A stretch of DNA of 64,000 nt from Microbacterium lacus (GTDB lineage: Bacteria; Actinomycetota; Actinomycetes; Actinomycetales; Microbacteriaceae). The notes under the pieces are model-generated. The model ran no database searches. It was not told the DNA's origin and worked only from the letters and a program-made list of their open reading frames with translations. Below are positions 53,138-62,457 of the stretch, in pieces (position 1 is the first letter of the stretch; the number at the start of each line of letters is the position of its first letter). The translations under genes were made by a program, and so were the position numbers. Location of the stretch: the NCBI RefSeq assembly GCF_039531105.1, contig NZ_BAAAPK010000001.1:1-64000 (forward strand), read 5' to 3'.

Positions 53138-55099
53138 TCACCAAATGGTGACGCGTTTGTCGGCGTCGAGCCAGAGCTCATCCGACTCCGTCACATCGAA
53201 CGCGTCGTAGAACGCGTCGATGTTGCGGACGATCTGGTTGCAGCGGAATTCGTTCGGCGAATGCGGGTCGATCGTGAGCAGGCGGATCGTCTCGGCATCC
53301 CGCCCCTTCTGCTGCCAGATCTGCGCCCACGACAACAGGAGCCGCTGGATGCCGGTGAATCCGTCGATCACCGGTGCCTCCGCGCCGTCGAGCGACAGTT
53401 CGTACGCCTTGATCGCGATGCCGAGTCCGCCGAGGTCGCCGATGTTCTCGCCGATCGTGAGCGCGCCGCTGACGTGGTTCTCCTCCGCGAGGCCGCGGGG
53501 AACGAGGGCGTTGTACTGCTCGATGAGCACGCTCGTGCGCTCTTCGAACGCCGTACGGTCGGCATCCGTCCACCAGTCGCGGAGCGACCCGTCGCCGTCG
53601 AAGCGGCTGCCCTGGTCGTCGAAGCCGTGGCCGATCTCGTGCCCGATCACCGCACCGATGCCGCCGTAATTCGCTGCGGCGTCGCGGTCGGACTCGAAGA
53701 ACGGATGCTGCAGGATGGCCGCCGGGAAGACGATCTCGTTCATGAGCGGGTTGTAGTACGCGTTGACCGTCTGCGGCGTCATGTACCACTCGTCGCGATC
53801 GACGGGTCCGCCGATGCGGCCGATCTGACGGTCGTGCTCGTGGACGTGCGCGCGGCGGACGTTGCCGATGAGGTCGGCGGCGTCGATCTCGAGCGCCGAG
53901 TAGTCGCGCCACTTGACGGGGTACCCGATCTTCGGGGTGAAGGCGTCGAGCTTCGCGAGCGCCCGCTCTCGCGTCTCAGGGCTCATCCACTCGAGATTCG
54001 TGATGCTCTGCCGGTACGCCTCGATGAGGTTCGCGACGAGTTCGTCCATCGCCTCCTTCGCCGCCGGCGGGAAGTGACGCTCCACGTAGACGCGGCCGAT
54101 CGCCTCGCCCATCGCGGCCTCGGCGAGGCCCACACCGCGCTTCCAGCGCTCGCGATTGACCGGCACTCCGGTCAGCTGCGTGCCGTAGAACGCGAAGTTC
54201 TCGTCGACGAACTCATCGGGCAGGAATGCCGCGGCACCGTGCACGATCCGCCAGCGCACCCACGCCTTCCAGTCCTCCAGGCGCTCTTCGCTCAGCAGCG
54301 AACCGAGTCCCTCGATGAAGCTCGGCTGGTAGACGTTCGCCTCGGCGAACGCCTCCTCGCGTCCGGGTGCGGTGCCCTCGAGCCACGGGTGCAGGTCCAC
54401 CCCGGCGAGCGCGGTGACCTCGTCCCACGACTTCAGGTTGTAGGTCGCGACCGCATCGCGGCTGCGTACGTTGTCCCAGTGGTGCGAGGCGATCTCGGTC
54501 TCGAGCGCGAAGATGCGGTCGGCGGATGCCGCGGCGTCGGCGATACCGGCCAGCTCCAGCATCTTCTCGATGTGTGCGCGATACGCCGTGCGCACGGCGT
54601 CGAAGTTCTCGAGCCGGTAGTAGCTCTCATCGGGCAGCGACAGTCCGCCCTGCACGAGGAACGGCACGTAGCGGTCGGGGCTGCCCGGATCGGGCTCGAC
54701 GTACAGGCCGATGAGGCCCCCGATCCCGTCGCGCTCGAGTTCGCCGAGCGCGCGCAGCAGGGCGGGGATCGAGTCGATCGCGTCGGCCTGGGCGAGCTGG
54801 TCGTGCAGCGGTGCGACGCCGAGCGCGGCGATGCGCTCGGTGTCCATGAAGCTCGAGTACAGATCGCCGATCTTGCGTGACTCGGAGCCGGGCTCGGCAT
54901 CCCGTGTCTCTTCGACGATCGCCCGCACGTCCTTCTCGGCCTGCTCGGCGATCAGGTGGAACGAGCCCCAGCGGGCCTTGTCCTCGGGGATCTCGGTCCG
55001 CTCCAGCCACGCACCGTTCACGTGGCGGAAGAGGTCGTCCTGGGGGCGGATCTCAGCACTGAGCTCGTCGAGCGCGAGACCGGAGCGGGAAGCGGTCAT
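53138..55099 (-). CDS. M13 family zinc metallopeptidase (neprilysin-like)
   Basis: This 653-residue M13 peptidase has the zinc site in VIGHEIGHGFDDQG and the third ligand in GENIGDLGG, plus NAYYNPLMNEIVFPA and the C-terminal VRNIDAFYDAFDV that closes the substrate pocket. There is no signal peptide or membrane anchor, so it acts inside the cell, probably on oligopeptides. ATG 55099 was chosen; the upstream extension is shadow-like. Divergent from the MATE gene. Confidence 0.93.
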   Translation of the reverse strand: MTASRSGLALDELSAEIRPQDDLFRHVNGAWLERTEIPEDKARWGSFHLIAEQAEKDVRAIVEETRDAEPGSESRKIGDLYSSFMDTERIAALGVAPLHDQLAQADAIDSIPALLRALGELERDGIGGLIGLYVEPDPGSPDRYVPFLVQGGLSLPDESYYRLENFDAVRTAYRAHIEKMLELAGIADAAASADRIFALETEIASHHWDNVRSRDAVATYNLKSWDEVTALAGVDLHPWLEGTAPGREEAFAEANVYQPSFIEGLGSLLSEERLEDWKAWVRWRIVHGAAAFLPDEFVDENFAFYGTQLTGVPVNRERWKRGVGLAEAAMGEAIGRVYVERHFPPAAKEAMDELVANLIEAYRQSITNLEWMSPETRERALAKLDAFTPKIGYPVKWRDYSALEIDAADLIGNVRRAHVHEHDRQIGRIGGPVDRDEWYMTPQTVNAYYNPLMNEIVFPAAILQHPFFESDRDAAANYGGIGAVIGHEIGHGFDDQGSRFDGDGSLRDWWTDADRTAFEERTSVLIEQYNALVPRGLAEENHVSGALTIGENIGDLGGLGIAIKAYELSLDGAEAPVIDGFTGIQRLLLSWAQIWQQKGRDAETIRLLTIDPHSPNEFRCNQIVRNIDAFYDAFDVTESDELWLDADKRVTIW

Positions 55100-55182
55100 C
55101 CGTACAGGATATGCGCGCATCCTTCGAGCGCGAGCGCCTCTGAGGAACTCCTCATGTGGGCGCGGACTCATAGGGTCGAAGG

Positions 55183-56508
55183 GTGCCGACCTCCTCCCGA
55201 ACGCTGAACCGCGACATCCTGCGGCTCGCCGTGCCGGCGCTCGGGTCGCTGATCGCTGAGCCGATGTTCCTCATCGTCGACTCCGCCCTCGTCGGACACC
55301 TCGGGGTCGCTCCGCTCGCAGGCCTGGGCATCGCCTCCGCGGTCCTGCAGACGATCGTCGGGCTCATGGTGTTCCTGGCCTACGCGACGACCCCGGCCGT
55401 CGCGCGGCGCTTCGGCGCGGGAGACCCGAGCAAGGCGGTCTCGGTCGGGATCGACGGCATGTGGCTCGCCCTCGGGATGGGTGCGATCCTCGCCCTCGGC
55501 GGCTACCTCGCGACGCCCTTCCTGGTCGGACTCTTCGGCGCGACGCCGGAGGTGGCGCGGGATGCCGAGACGTATCTCGGCATCTCGATGTGGGGCCTGC
55601 CGGCCATGTTGATCGTCTTCGCCGCGACCGGGCTCCTGCGCGGGATGCAGGACACCGTGACGCCGCTGTGGATCGCGGGGCTGGGGTTCGGCGCGAACGC
55701 GCTCCTGAACTGGCTGTTCATCTACGGGTTCGGCTGGGGCATCGCCGGGTCCGCGTTCGGCACGGTCGTGGCGCAGTGGGGCATGGTCGGTGCCTACGTC
55801 GTCGTGATCGGTCGACTCGCGCGCACGCACTCCGCCTCGATCCGCCCGCAGCGCGACGGCGTGCGCGGGTCGGCGCGTTCGGGCGGCTGGCTGTTCCTGC
55901 GCACGGTGTCGCTGCGCGCGGCGCTCCTCGCGACCGTCGGCGTCGCGACCGCGCTCGGCACGGAGGAGCTCGCCGGCTGGCAGGTCGCCTTCACGATCTT
56001 CTCCACGGCGGCGTTCGCGCTGGACGCCCTCGCGATCGCGGCGCAGGCGCTCATCGGCAAGGGCCTCGGGGCGGGAGCGCTCGACGAGGTCCACCGGACG
56101 CTCCGGCGCACCGTGGCGTGGGGCGTGTGGTTCGGGGTGATCGTCGGCGGCGTGATCGCCGCACTGTCCGGCGTGATCGGACTGCTCTTCACCGGGGATC
56201 CCGCCCTCGCGGCCCTGATCCAGCCGGCGCTGCTGATCCTCGCGGTCGCCCAGCCCGTGTGCGGCGTCGTGTTCGTGCTCGACGGCGTCCTCATCGGCGC
56301 CGGTGATGCGAAGTACCTCGCGATCGCCGGCGTGCTGAACCTCGTCCCCTTCGTCCCGGCGCTCATCGTGCTCGCGGCGATCGGCGTCGGCGGCGCGGCC
56401 GGACTCGCGTGGCTGTCGGTCGCCTTCTTCGGCGTCTACATGCTCGCTCGCCTCGCGACCCTCGGCTGGCGCGTGCGGGGAGCGGCCTGGATGACCGCCG
56501 GAGCGTAG
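55183..56508 (+). CDS. MATE family efflux transporter (DinF-like)
   Basis: This 441-residue membrane protein has twelve predicted helices in two repeats; LRLAVPALGSLIAEPMFLIV and LIQPALLILAVAQPVCGVV mark the start of each half. Helix 1 carries a Pro in the typical place. The GTG start at 55183 lies 83 bases from the divergent M13 gene. It exports drugs or metabolites with H+ or Na+ exchange. The substrate is unknown; the DinF branch is suggested by length and N-terminal sequence. Confidence 0.92.
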   Translation: MPTSSRTLNRDILRLAVPALGSLIAEPMFLIVDSALVGHLGVAPLAGLGIASAVLQTIVGLMVFLAYATTPAVARRFGAGDPSKAVSVGIDGMWLALGMGAILALGGYLATPFLVGLFGATPEVARDAETYLGISMWGLPAMLIVFAATGLLRGMQDTVTPLWIAGLGFGANALLNWLFIYGFGWGIAGSAFGTVVAQWGMVGAYVVVIGRLARTHSASIRPQRDGVRGSARSGGWLFLRTVSLRAALLATVGVATALGTEELAGWQVAFTIFSTAAFALDALAIAAQALIGKGLGAGALDEVHRTLRRTVAWGVWFGVIVGGVIAALSGVIGLLFTGDPALAALIQPALLILAVAQPVCGVVFVLDGVLIGAGDAKYLAIAGVLNLVPFVPALIVLAAIGVGGAAGLAWLSVAFFGVYMLARLATLGWRVRGAAWMTAGA

Positions 56509-56565
56509 TCCACGGCGGGACCTTCGGCCTGCGTGCCCGACGGCGCGGGCAGGTTGACTGACCGC

Positions 56566-57012
56566 ATGAACGAGGGAGCACCCGCCGTCTGGGACCTGGA
56601 CGAGGACGCCTGCTGGAATCTGCTCGCCCGCGGAGAGGTCGGCCGACTCGCGGTCGCCGTCGGAGGCAGACCGGACATCTTCCCGGTGAACTATGTCGTG
56701 GACGGGCCGCGGCTGCTGTTCCGCACCGCGCCGGGATCGAAGCTCACCGACCTCGCCGAGAACGCCGAGGTCGCGTTCGAAGTCGACCGATGGGACGAGC
56801 ACCAGGCGGCGAGTGTCGTGGTGAAGGGCACGGCGACGCGCCTCGCCCGCCAGGCCGACATCGACGCGGCGGACGCCCTGCCGCTTCGACCGTGGATCCC
56901 CACGCTCAAGTACCGCTGGGTGCGGATCACCCCGTTCTCGATCACCGGACGCCTGTTCACCCGGATGCCGGAACCCGCGCGCTACGTCGCGTCGACGGGC
57001 GCCGCGGACTGA
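56566..57012 (+). CDS. Pyridoxamine 5'-phosphate oxidase-like flavin-binding protein
   Basis: This 148-residue split-barrel protein has LLARGEVGRLAVAVGGRPDIF followed by VNYVVDGPRLLFRT and VAFEVDRWDEHQAASVVVKG, the FMN-binding core of the PNPOx-like superfamily. ATG 56566 was preferred over an in-frame GTG at 56533. It is too short and lacks the C-terminal PNPOx signature, so it is not PdxH. It probably is a small flavin- or haem-binding oxidoreductase. Convergent with the methyltransferase gene. Confidence 0.85.
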   Translation: MNEGAPAVWDLDEDACWNLLARGEVGRLAVAVGGRPDIFPVNYVVDGPRLLFRTAPGSKLTDLAENAEVAFEVDRWDEHQAASVVVKGTATRLARQADIDAADALPLRPWIPTLKYRWVRITPFSITGRLFTRMPEPARYVASTGAAD

Positions 57013-57013
57013 C

Positions 57014-57640
57014 TCACGCCCAGCGGCGGCACCACTCGTACATCACGACGGCCGCAGCCGCCGACGCGTTGATCGAGCGGGTCGAGCCGTACTGCGTGAT
57101 CTCGACGGTTCCGGATGCCGCCGCCAGCGCCTCCGCCGACAGACCGGGACCCTCCTGCCCGAAGAGCAGGACGCAGCGCTCCGGCAGCTCGGCTCGGTCG
57201 ACGGGCACGGCGCCCGGAAGGTTGTCCACCGCGACGACGGGGATGCCGGCATCCCGAGCCCACGCCGTGAACGTCGCGACGTCCTCGTGATGGCGGACGT
57301 GCTGGTACCGGTCGGTGACCATCGCACCGCGCCGGTTCCAGCGGCGCTTGCCGATGATGTGCACCTCGGCGGCGAGGAACGCGTTCGCGCTCCGCACGAT
57401 CGAGCCGATGTTCATGTCGTGCTGCCAGTTCTCGATCGCGACGTGGAACGGATGCCGCCGGGTGTCGAGGTCGGCGACGATCGCGTCCATGCGCCAGTAG
57501 CGGTAGGCGTCCACGACGTTGCGGGTGTCGCCGTGCGCGAGCAGGTCCGGGTCGAGGCGCGGGTCGTCGGGCCATTCGCCCGGTCCGCCGGGCCACGGCC
57601 CGACGCCGTGCGAGGGCTCGGCAACAGGCTCGGCGTTCAT
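57014..57640 (-). CDS. TrmH/SpoU family RNA 2'-O-methyltransferase
   Basis: This 208-residue SPOUT enzyme has motif 1 in HDMNIGSIVRSANAF, motif 2 in VLLFGQEGPGLS and motif 3 in QYGSTRSINASAAAAVVMYEW, the trefoil knot that binds S-adenosylmethionine. The N-terminal 50 residues are Pro/Asp-rich without a clear domain. It methylates a ribose in tRNA or rRNA; the target nucleotide cannot be read from sequence. Confidence 0.92.
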   Translation of the reverse strand: MNAEPVAEPSHGVGPWPGGPGEWPDDPRLDPDLLAHGDTRNVVDAYRYWRMDAIVADLDTRRHPFHVAIENWQHDMNIGSIVRSANAFLAAEVHIIGKRRWNRRGAMVTDRYQHVRHHEDVATFTAWARDAGIPVVAVDNLPGAVPVDRAELPERCVLLFGQEGPGLSAEALAAASGTVEITQYGSTRSINASAAAAVVMYEWCRRWA

Positions 57641-57753
57641 CGGGTCAGGTTATCGGGTGCCACGTCGCGCTTCGGCGCCAGTTCCCTGCGTGGGCGCCTG
57701 AGGTTTCGTAGGGCCTTTGCAGATCGGCATCGCCAACCTGTGACAGGGAGATA

Positions 57754-57797
57754 TTTCGACAAGCCGAAAACGGCGCTAGGGTTTCGGTGTGCCGAAA
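57754..57797 (+). promoter_or_regulatory. Two MntR-type operators at the mntH promoter
   Basis: TTTCGACAAGCCGAAA (57754-57769) and TTTCGGTGTGCCGAAA (57782-57797) are near-identical dyads 28 bases apart. Between them CTAGGGT can serve as a -10 box. The second dyad overlaps the GTG start at 57789, implying little or no leader and direct repression by the DtxR-family protein encoded downstream. Confidence 0.75.
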
Positions 57798-59063
57798 ACG
57801 TCGAGTCCGCCGCGCACGACGGCACGCGCGGCGTGGCTGATCGGTCCCGCACTCGTCGCGGGCGTCGCGTACCTGGACCCCGGGAATGTCGCGAGCAACA
57901 TGACGGCCGGCGCCGCGTACGGCTACCTGCTGGTCTGGGTCGTCGTCCTCGGAAACGTGATGGCGTGGCTCATCCAGTACCTGTCCGCGAAGCTCGGCAT
58001 CGTGACCGGCCGGAGCCTGCCCGAAGTGCTCGGCGAGCGCATCCGTCGGCCGTGGGCCCGGCGCGCGTACTGGCTGCAGGCCGAGCTCGTCGCGATGGCC
58101 ACCGACATCGCCGAGGTGATCGGCGGTGCGGTCGCGCTGAACCTGCTGTTCGGCATCCCGCTCCTCTGGGGCGGCGCGATCACCGGCGCCGTCTCGATCG
58201 CGCTGCTCCTGCTCCAGTCGCGCCGCGGGCCGAAGACGTTCGAGTTCGTCGTGATCGGACTGGTCGCGATCATCGCGATCGGCTTCACGTTCGGTGTCTT
58301 CATCGCTCCGCCCGAACCGGGCGCGATCGTCGGAGGGCTCGTCCCGCGCTTCGAGGACACCGGCTCGGTGCTCCTGGCCGCCTCGATCCTCGGCGCGACG
58401 ATCATGCCCCACGCGATCTACGCGCACAGCGCCCTCGCCCGCGACCGGTTCGCGCCGGCCGACCCGGGCTCACGCACCCCGGCGCCGCTCGAGCAGCTCC
58501 GCGGCATCTCGACCACCCGACTCCTGCGGGCGACGAAGTGGGACGTCAGCATCGCGATGCTGATCGCCGGCACCGTGAACCTCTGCATCCTGCTGCTCGC
58601 GGCCGCGAACCTCGCCGGCGTCGACGGCACGGACACGCTCGAGGGCGCGTACGCCGCGCTGCAGAGCGGCATCGGCCCTGTCGTCGCGACCCTCTTCGCC
58701 GTCGGACTGCTCGCGAGCGGTCTCGCGTCGACGAGCGTCGGCGCCTACGCCGGCGCGGAGATCATGCACGGACTCCTCCGCGTGCGCATCCCGCTCCTCG
58801 CCCGCCGGCTGGTGACCCTCGTGCCCGCGCTCGTACTCCTCGGACTCGGCGTCGATCCGACCCTCGCGCTCGTCCTCAGTCAGGTCGTGCTGTCGTTCGG
58901 CATCCCGTTCGCCCTCATCCCGCTCGTCACCCTCACCGCGCAGCGCCGCACGCTCGGCGCTCACCGCAATCGTGTACTCACCACCGCCGCCGGCATCGCC
59001 GCGTCGGTGTTCCTGATCGCACTGAACGGCGTGCTCCTGGTCCTCGTGATCACCGGCGCCTGA
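57789..59063 (+). CDS. mntH: Nramp divalent metal (Mn2+) transporter
   Basis: This 424-residue protein has eleven helices. The metal site comprises DPGN in VAYLDPGNVASNM (helix 1) and the helix 6 motif MPHAIYAHS, where other family members have MPHN or MPHV. It imports Mn2+ with protons. The GTG at 57789 is used; its AT-poor leader is only a few bases long, suggesting a leaderless transcript. Two MntR-type boxes precede it, and a DtxR-family gene follows on the same strand, as expected for manganese homeostasis. Confidence 0.93.
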   Translation: MPKTSSPPRTTARAAWLIGPALVAGVAYLDPGNVASNMTAGAAYGYLLVWVVVLGNVMAWLIQYLSAKLGIVTGRSLPEVLGERIRRPWARRAYWLQAELVAMATDIAEVIGGAVALNLLFGIPLLWGGAITGAVSIALLLLQSRRGPKTFEFVVIGLVAIIAIGFTFGVFIAPPEPGAIVGGLVPRFEDTGSVLLAASILGATIMPHAIYAHSALARDRFAPADPGSRTPAPLEQLRGISTTRLLRATKWDVSIAMLIAGTVNLCILLLAAANLAGVDGTDTLEGAYAALQSGIGPVVATLFAVGLLASGLASTSVGAYAGAEIMHGLLRVRIPLLARRLVTLVPALVLLGLGVDPTLALVLSQVVLSFGIPFALIPLVTLTAQRRTLGAHRNRVLTTAAGIAASVFLIALNGVLLVLVITGA

Positions 59064-59070
59064 TCACGTG

Positions 59071-59086
59071 CCCGTGAAAGCACGGG
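59071..59086. terminator. Hairpin after mntH
   Basis: CCCGTG and CACGGG flank AAAG immediately after the mntH stop. A wider pairing GGGGAGA (59084-59090) with TCTCCCC (59133-59139) is an alternative. Either could separate mntH from mntR. Confidence 0.45.
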
Positions 59087-59198
59087 GAGATTCCGGGGTC
59101 TTTCGCCCGCCACAGTCGTCTTCGGGTCCATTTCTCCCCGGCGTTTCACCACAGCTGCGACTTCTCAGCCCGACGGGCGACGCCGGTAGCCTGAACGC

Positions 59199-59852
59199 GT
59201 GCCCTCCTCCGCCGCGATCGACGACTATCTGAAGACGATCTACCACCACACCGAGTGGCAGCCGGAGCGCATCACCCCGTCCCAGCTCGCCGCCGAACTG
59301 GGGCTGGCCCCTTCGAGTGTGACCGAGATGGTGCAGAAGCTCGCCGCGCAGGGGCTCGTCACGCACCGCCCCTACGGACCGATCTCGCTGAGCGATGCGG
59401 GCGCGCGCCGCGCGGCATCCGTGATCCGCCGACACCGCCTCATCGAGACGTGGCTCGTCCGCGAGTTCGGCTACGCGTGGGACGAAGTCCACGACGAGGC
59501 CGAGGTGCTCGAGCATGCGCTGAGCGACCGCCTGCTCGAGGGCATCGACGCGCTGCTCGGACGCCCCCGCTTCGACCCGCACGGCGATGCGATTCCGGAT
59601 GCCGACGGCCAGGTGCACCGCGAGCCCTTCGTCCTGCTCGCCGACGCCGCCCCGGGGCACACCGCGCGGGTGCTGAGGGTGAGCGACCGCGACTCCGACC
59701 TGCTGCGCTCGCTGGAGGCCGCCGGTGTCGCGGTCGGCGCGCACGTGGCGGTGACGGATGCCGCGACCCTACGCCTCATCCCGGACGAGGGTCCCGCCAG
59801 GTCGGTGACGCTGCCCGCCGCCGCGGCCGGCGCCGTCTGGCTCAGCGCCTGA
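59199..59852 (+). CDS. mntR: DtxR/MntR family metal-dependent repressor
   Basis: This 217-residue repressor has an N-terminal winged helix (DYLKTIYHHTEWQPERITPS, AAELGLAPSSVTEMVQKLA), then a dimerisation and metal-binding domain with RHRLIETWLVREFGY and EVLEHALSDRLLEGID, and a C-terminal SH3-like domain (about 150-217). It resembles MntR/IdeR. Its position after mntH and the paired dyads at the mntH promoter support manganese sensing. The GTG at 59199 is the first suitable start. Confidence 0.9.
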   Translation: MPSSAAIDDYLKTIYHHTEWQPERITPSQLAAELGLAPSSVTEMVQKLAAQGLVTHRPYGPISLSDAGARRAASVIRRHRLIETWLVREFGYAWDEVHDEAEVLEHALSDRLLEGIDALLGRPRFDPHGDAIPDADGQVHREPFVLLADAAPGHTARVLRVSDRDSDLLRSLEAAGVAVGAHVAVTDAATLRLIPDEGPARSVTLPAAAAGAVWLSA

Positions 59853-59872
59853 GCGGAGCGTTCAGAGCAGGA

Positions 59873-60832
59873 TCACCCTCGGCTCCGTGCGGCCCGCGCG
59901 AAGTCCCACCGCACGCCGGTGGCGTCTTCGCAGACCTGCCACAGGCGCGCGGCGATCTCGGGATCGCGCGTGATCCTCGAGGCCGTCGCCCGCCTGGGCT
60001 CACCGCGCACGACGGACCTCGGTCCCCAGAACTCCCCGCCCTCGATGTCCGGATCGACCAGCGCCCGGACGAGCGGCCACGCGCCGTGCTCTTTGGACTG
60101 CGTGATCCCCAGTTGCAGGTTGTCGGCGAACCGGGTCAGCCGGGACGGGCTGTTCACCCCGACGATCCCGGGGGTCCGGCCGCTCGTCGAGTAGCCGGGG
60201 TGCGCGATCACGCTCGAGACCGCAACGCCCGCCGCGCGCAGCCGACGGTCGGCTTCGAGCCCGAGCGCGGTGGTCGCGACCTTCGACTGCACGTACGCCC
60301 GCCAGCCGGTGTAGCCCTCGACCAGTTCCGGATCGACGGGGTCGTATCTCCAGAGCGAAGTCGACATGCTTCCCAGCCACACCATGCGGCCCGCGGCGCG
60401 GGCGAGCGGGCGCAGGAGCTCGCCCGCGAGCGCGAAGTGGCCGAGGACGTTCGTCGCGAATACGAGCTCGTGCCCGTCGCCCGTCACTTCGCGCGTCTTC
60501 GGCGGATGCACGATCCCGGCGTTCAGCAGCACCCCGTCGAGCCCCCCGCGGGCGCCGATCGTGGCCGCCGCGGCACGGACCGAACCCAGGTTGCTGGTGT
60601 CCAGCAGCATCGTCTCGACCCGGGTTTCGGCATCCGGCACCCGACGTCTGATGGCGGCCCGCGAAGCCATCAGCCGGTTGGGGCTGCGGCCCGTCATGAA
60701 CACGTGGGCGCCGGCGCGCACGAGCTGTTCGCACGAGAAATAGCCGAGCCCCGCATTCGCCCCGGTCACGAGGTAGGTGCGTCCGGTCAGATCGGGAAGA
60801 TGCCGGGGATCCCACGGCTGCGTACGCGCCAC
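59873..60832 (-). CDS. Short-chain dehydrogenase/reductase (WW-domain oxidoreductase-like)
   Basis: This 319-residue extended SDR has the coenzyme motif YLVTGANAGLGYFSC near residue 20, VLLNAGIV, and the catalytic Ser and YxxxK in LGSMSTSLW and AYVQSKVATTAL. Basic residues after the second strand (TGRSPNRL) favour NADP. The substrate is unknown; the group often acts on lipids, retinoids or xenobiotic ketones. Divergent from the HAD gene. Confidence 0.9.
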   Translation of the reverse strand: MARTQPWDPRHLPDLTGRTYLVTGANAGLGYFSCEQLVRAGAHVFMTGRSPNRLMASRAAIRRRVPDAETRVETMLLDTSNLGSVRAAAATIGARGGLDGVLLNAGIVHPPKTREVTGDGHELVFATNVLGHFALAGELLRPLARAAGRMVWLGSMSTSLWRYDPVDPELVEGYTGWRAYVQSKVATTALGLEADRRLRAAGVAVSSVIAHPGYSTSGRTPGIVGVNSPSRLTRFADNLQLGITQSKEHGAWPLVRALVDPDIEGGEFWGPRSVVRGEPRRATASRITRDPEIAARLWQVCEDATGVRWDFARAARSRG

Positions 60833-60920
60833 GCTTCGACCCTAGGCCGCGGGCGGCGCCCGGTCGCGGCGGCTCTCGGAAAGAAGTTCGCGCCGTCGGC
60901 CCGGCGGATAGGCTGTGCCC

Positions 60921-61730
60921 ATGCGGACCCGCGCCGACATCGAATGCTGGCTGACCGACATGGACGGCGTGCTCGTCCATGAGAACACCCCGATCCCGGG
61001 CGCGTCCGAACTGCTGCAGCAGTGGCGCGACACCGGAACACCCTTCCTCGTGCTGACGAACAACTCGATCTTCACGCCCCGTGATCTGTCCGCGCGACTG
61101 CGCGCGTCCGGGCTCGTCGTGCCGGAGGAGTCGATCTGGACCTCGGCGCTCGCGACGGCCGACTTCCTCCGGGGACAGGCGCCGGGGGCGAGCGCGTTCG
61201 TGATCGGCGAGGCGGGGCTCACCACCGCGCTGCACGAAGCGGGGTTCATCATGACCGAGACCGACCCCGACTACGTCGTGGTCGGCGAGACCCGCAATTA
61301 CTCGTTCGAGGCGATCACGAAAGCGATCCGCTTCATCGCCGAGGGGGCGCGGTTCATCGCGACGAACCCCGACGCGACCGGACCTTCGGTGGACGGCGTG
61401 CTGCCGGCCACCGGTGCGATCAGTGCCCTCATCACGAAGGCGATCGGCAAGGAGCCCTACGTCGTCGGCAAGCCGAACCCGATGATGTTCCGCTCGGCGC
61501 TCAACCGCATCGGCGCGCACTCCGAGAACACCGGGATGATCGGCGACCGCATGGACACCGACATCGTCGCCGGCATCGAGGCGGGCCTGCACACCGTGCT
61601 CGTCCTCACGGGCATCAGCGATACCGCGGAGATCGAGCGGTTCCCCTTCCGCCCCGACGAGGTGCTCGACTCGGTCGCCGATCTACTCTCGGACGACCCG
61701 ATCGAGGCGGAGGAGCAGGACATCCTGTGA
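60921..61730 (+). CDS. HAD superfamily hydrolase, subclass IIA (NagD-like)
   Basis: This 269-residue phosphatase has the nucleophile motif [15 protein letters not shown] (Asp near residue 12), VLTNNS, the Lys in VGKPNPMMF and the acidic motif [13 protein letters not shown]. The cap domain lies between motifs 2 and 3, as in NagD/4-nitrophenylphosphatase. It dephosphorylates small sugar or nucleotide phosphates. GTG 60915 is an alternative start two codons earlier. Confidence 0.92.
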   Translation: MRTRADIECWLTDMDGVLVHENTPIPGASELLQQWRDTGTPFLVLTNNSIFTPRDLSARLRASGLVVPEESIWTSALATADFLRGQAPGASAFVIGEAGLTTALHEAGFIMTETDPDYVVVGETRNYSFEAITKAIRFIAEGARFIATNPDATGPSVDGVLPATGAISALITKAIGKEPYVVGKPNPMMFRSALNRIGAHSENTGMIGDRMDTDIVAGIEAGLHTVLVLTGISDTAEIERFPFRPDEVLDSVADLLSDDPIEAEEQDIL

Positions 61731-61746
61731 GCAGGGGCGCACGCTG

Positions 61747-62322
61747 ATGGGGGCACTCGACGACGGCGAGCGGGTTCTCGCTGCGGATGCCGCCGCCTGG
61801 CGCGCCTGGCTGGAGGAGAACCATCGCCGCTCGACCGGAGCCTGGCTCGTTCGGGCGCGACCGGGATCGGACGTCGTCGTGGTCGAGTACGAGGACGCGA
61901 TCATGCAGGCGCTGTGCTTCGGCTGGATCGACGGCCCGGTGCGCACGTTCGACGAGCGCACGAGCGGCCTGTGGTTCGCGCCGCGGCGTCCCTCCAGCGG
62001 CTGGGCGGCGACGAACAAGGCGCGGCTGCTCATCCTGGAGGAGCAGGGCCTCATGACCGAGGCCGGCGTCCGCGCGGTCGAAGTGGCCAAGGCCAACGGC
62101 GCGTGGAGCGTGCTCGACAACGCGGAGGCGCTGCGCGAGCCCGATGACCTCGCCGCCGCGCTGGACGCCGTGCCCGAGGCCCGCGAGAAGTGGGACGCGT
62201 TTCCCCCGTCGGCGCGGAAGTTCGGCATCGGCAACGTGGACGCCGCCCGCCGACCCGAGACCCGGGCGAACCGGATCGCGAAGATCGTGGCGGACGCGGC
62301 CGCCGGGAAGAGGCCGTTGTGA
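61747..62322 (+). CDS. YdeI/OmpD-associated family protein
   Basis: This 191-residue protein has the YdeI-type pattern: WRAWLEENHRRSTGAWLV, then AIMQALCFGWIDGPVRTFDE and APRRPSSGWAATNKARL, and a C-terminal PPSARKFGIGNVDAARRPET helix pair. Family members occur in many bacteria and have been linked to antimicrobial-peptide resistance in one species; the biochemical role is unknown. It lies 16 bases after the HAD gene and overlaps the start of a tiny membrane protein gene. Confidence 0.85.
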   Translation: MGALDDGERVLAADAAAWRAWLEENHRRSTGAWLVRARPGSDVVVVEYEDAIMQALCFGWIDGPVRTFDERTSGLWFAPRRPSSGWAATNKARLLILEEQGLMTEAGVRAVEVAKANGAWSVLDNAEALREPDDLAAALDAVPEAREKWDAFPPSARKFGIGNVDAARRPETRANRIAKIVADAAAGKRPL

Positions 62323-62426
62323 GTGCGTCCGATCAGACACTGCTGCTGGCGGCATCCGGCGTCGTCGTCCTGGGGACGCTGATCGTGTTCGTGTGGCAGT
62401 TCTTCCGCAACCGCGACCGCGACTGA
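62319..62426 (+). CDS. Small single-pass membrane protein (35 residues)
   Basis: A GTG overlapping the YdeI stop by four bases opens a frame coding for MSASDQTLLLAASGVVVLGT and a strongly hydrophobic segment, ending in WQFFRNRDRD, a positive-inside tail. Length, one clear transmembrane helix, charge distribution and translational coupling support a real gene. There is no known family, and the function is unknown. Confidence 0.55.
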   Translation: MSASDQTLLLAASGVVVLGTLIVFVWQFFRNRDRD

Positions 62427-62457
62427 CCCCCCGCCCCGATCGATCCCCCTCCCCCGC

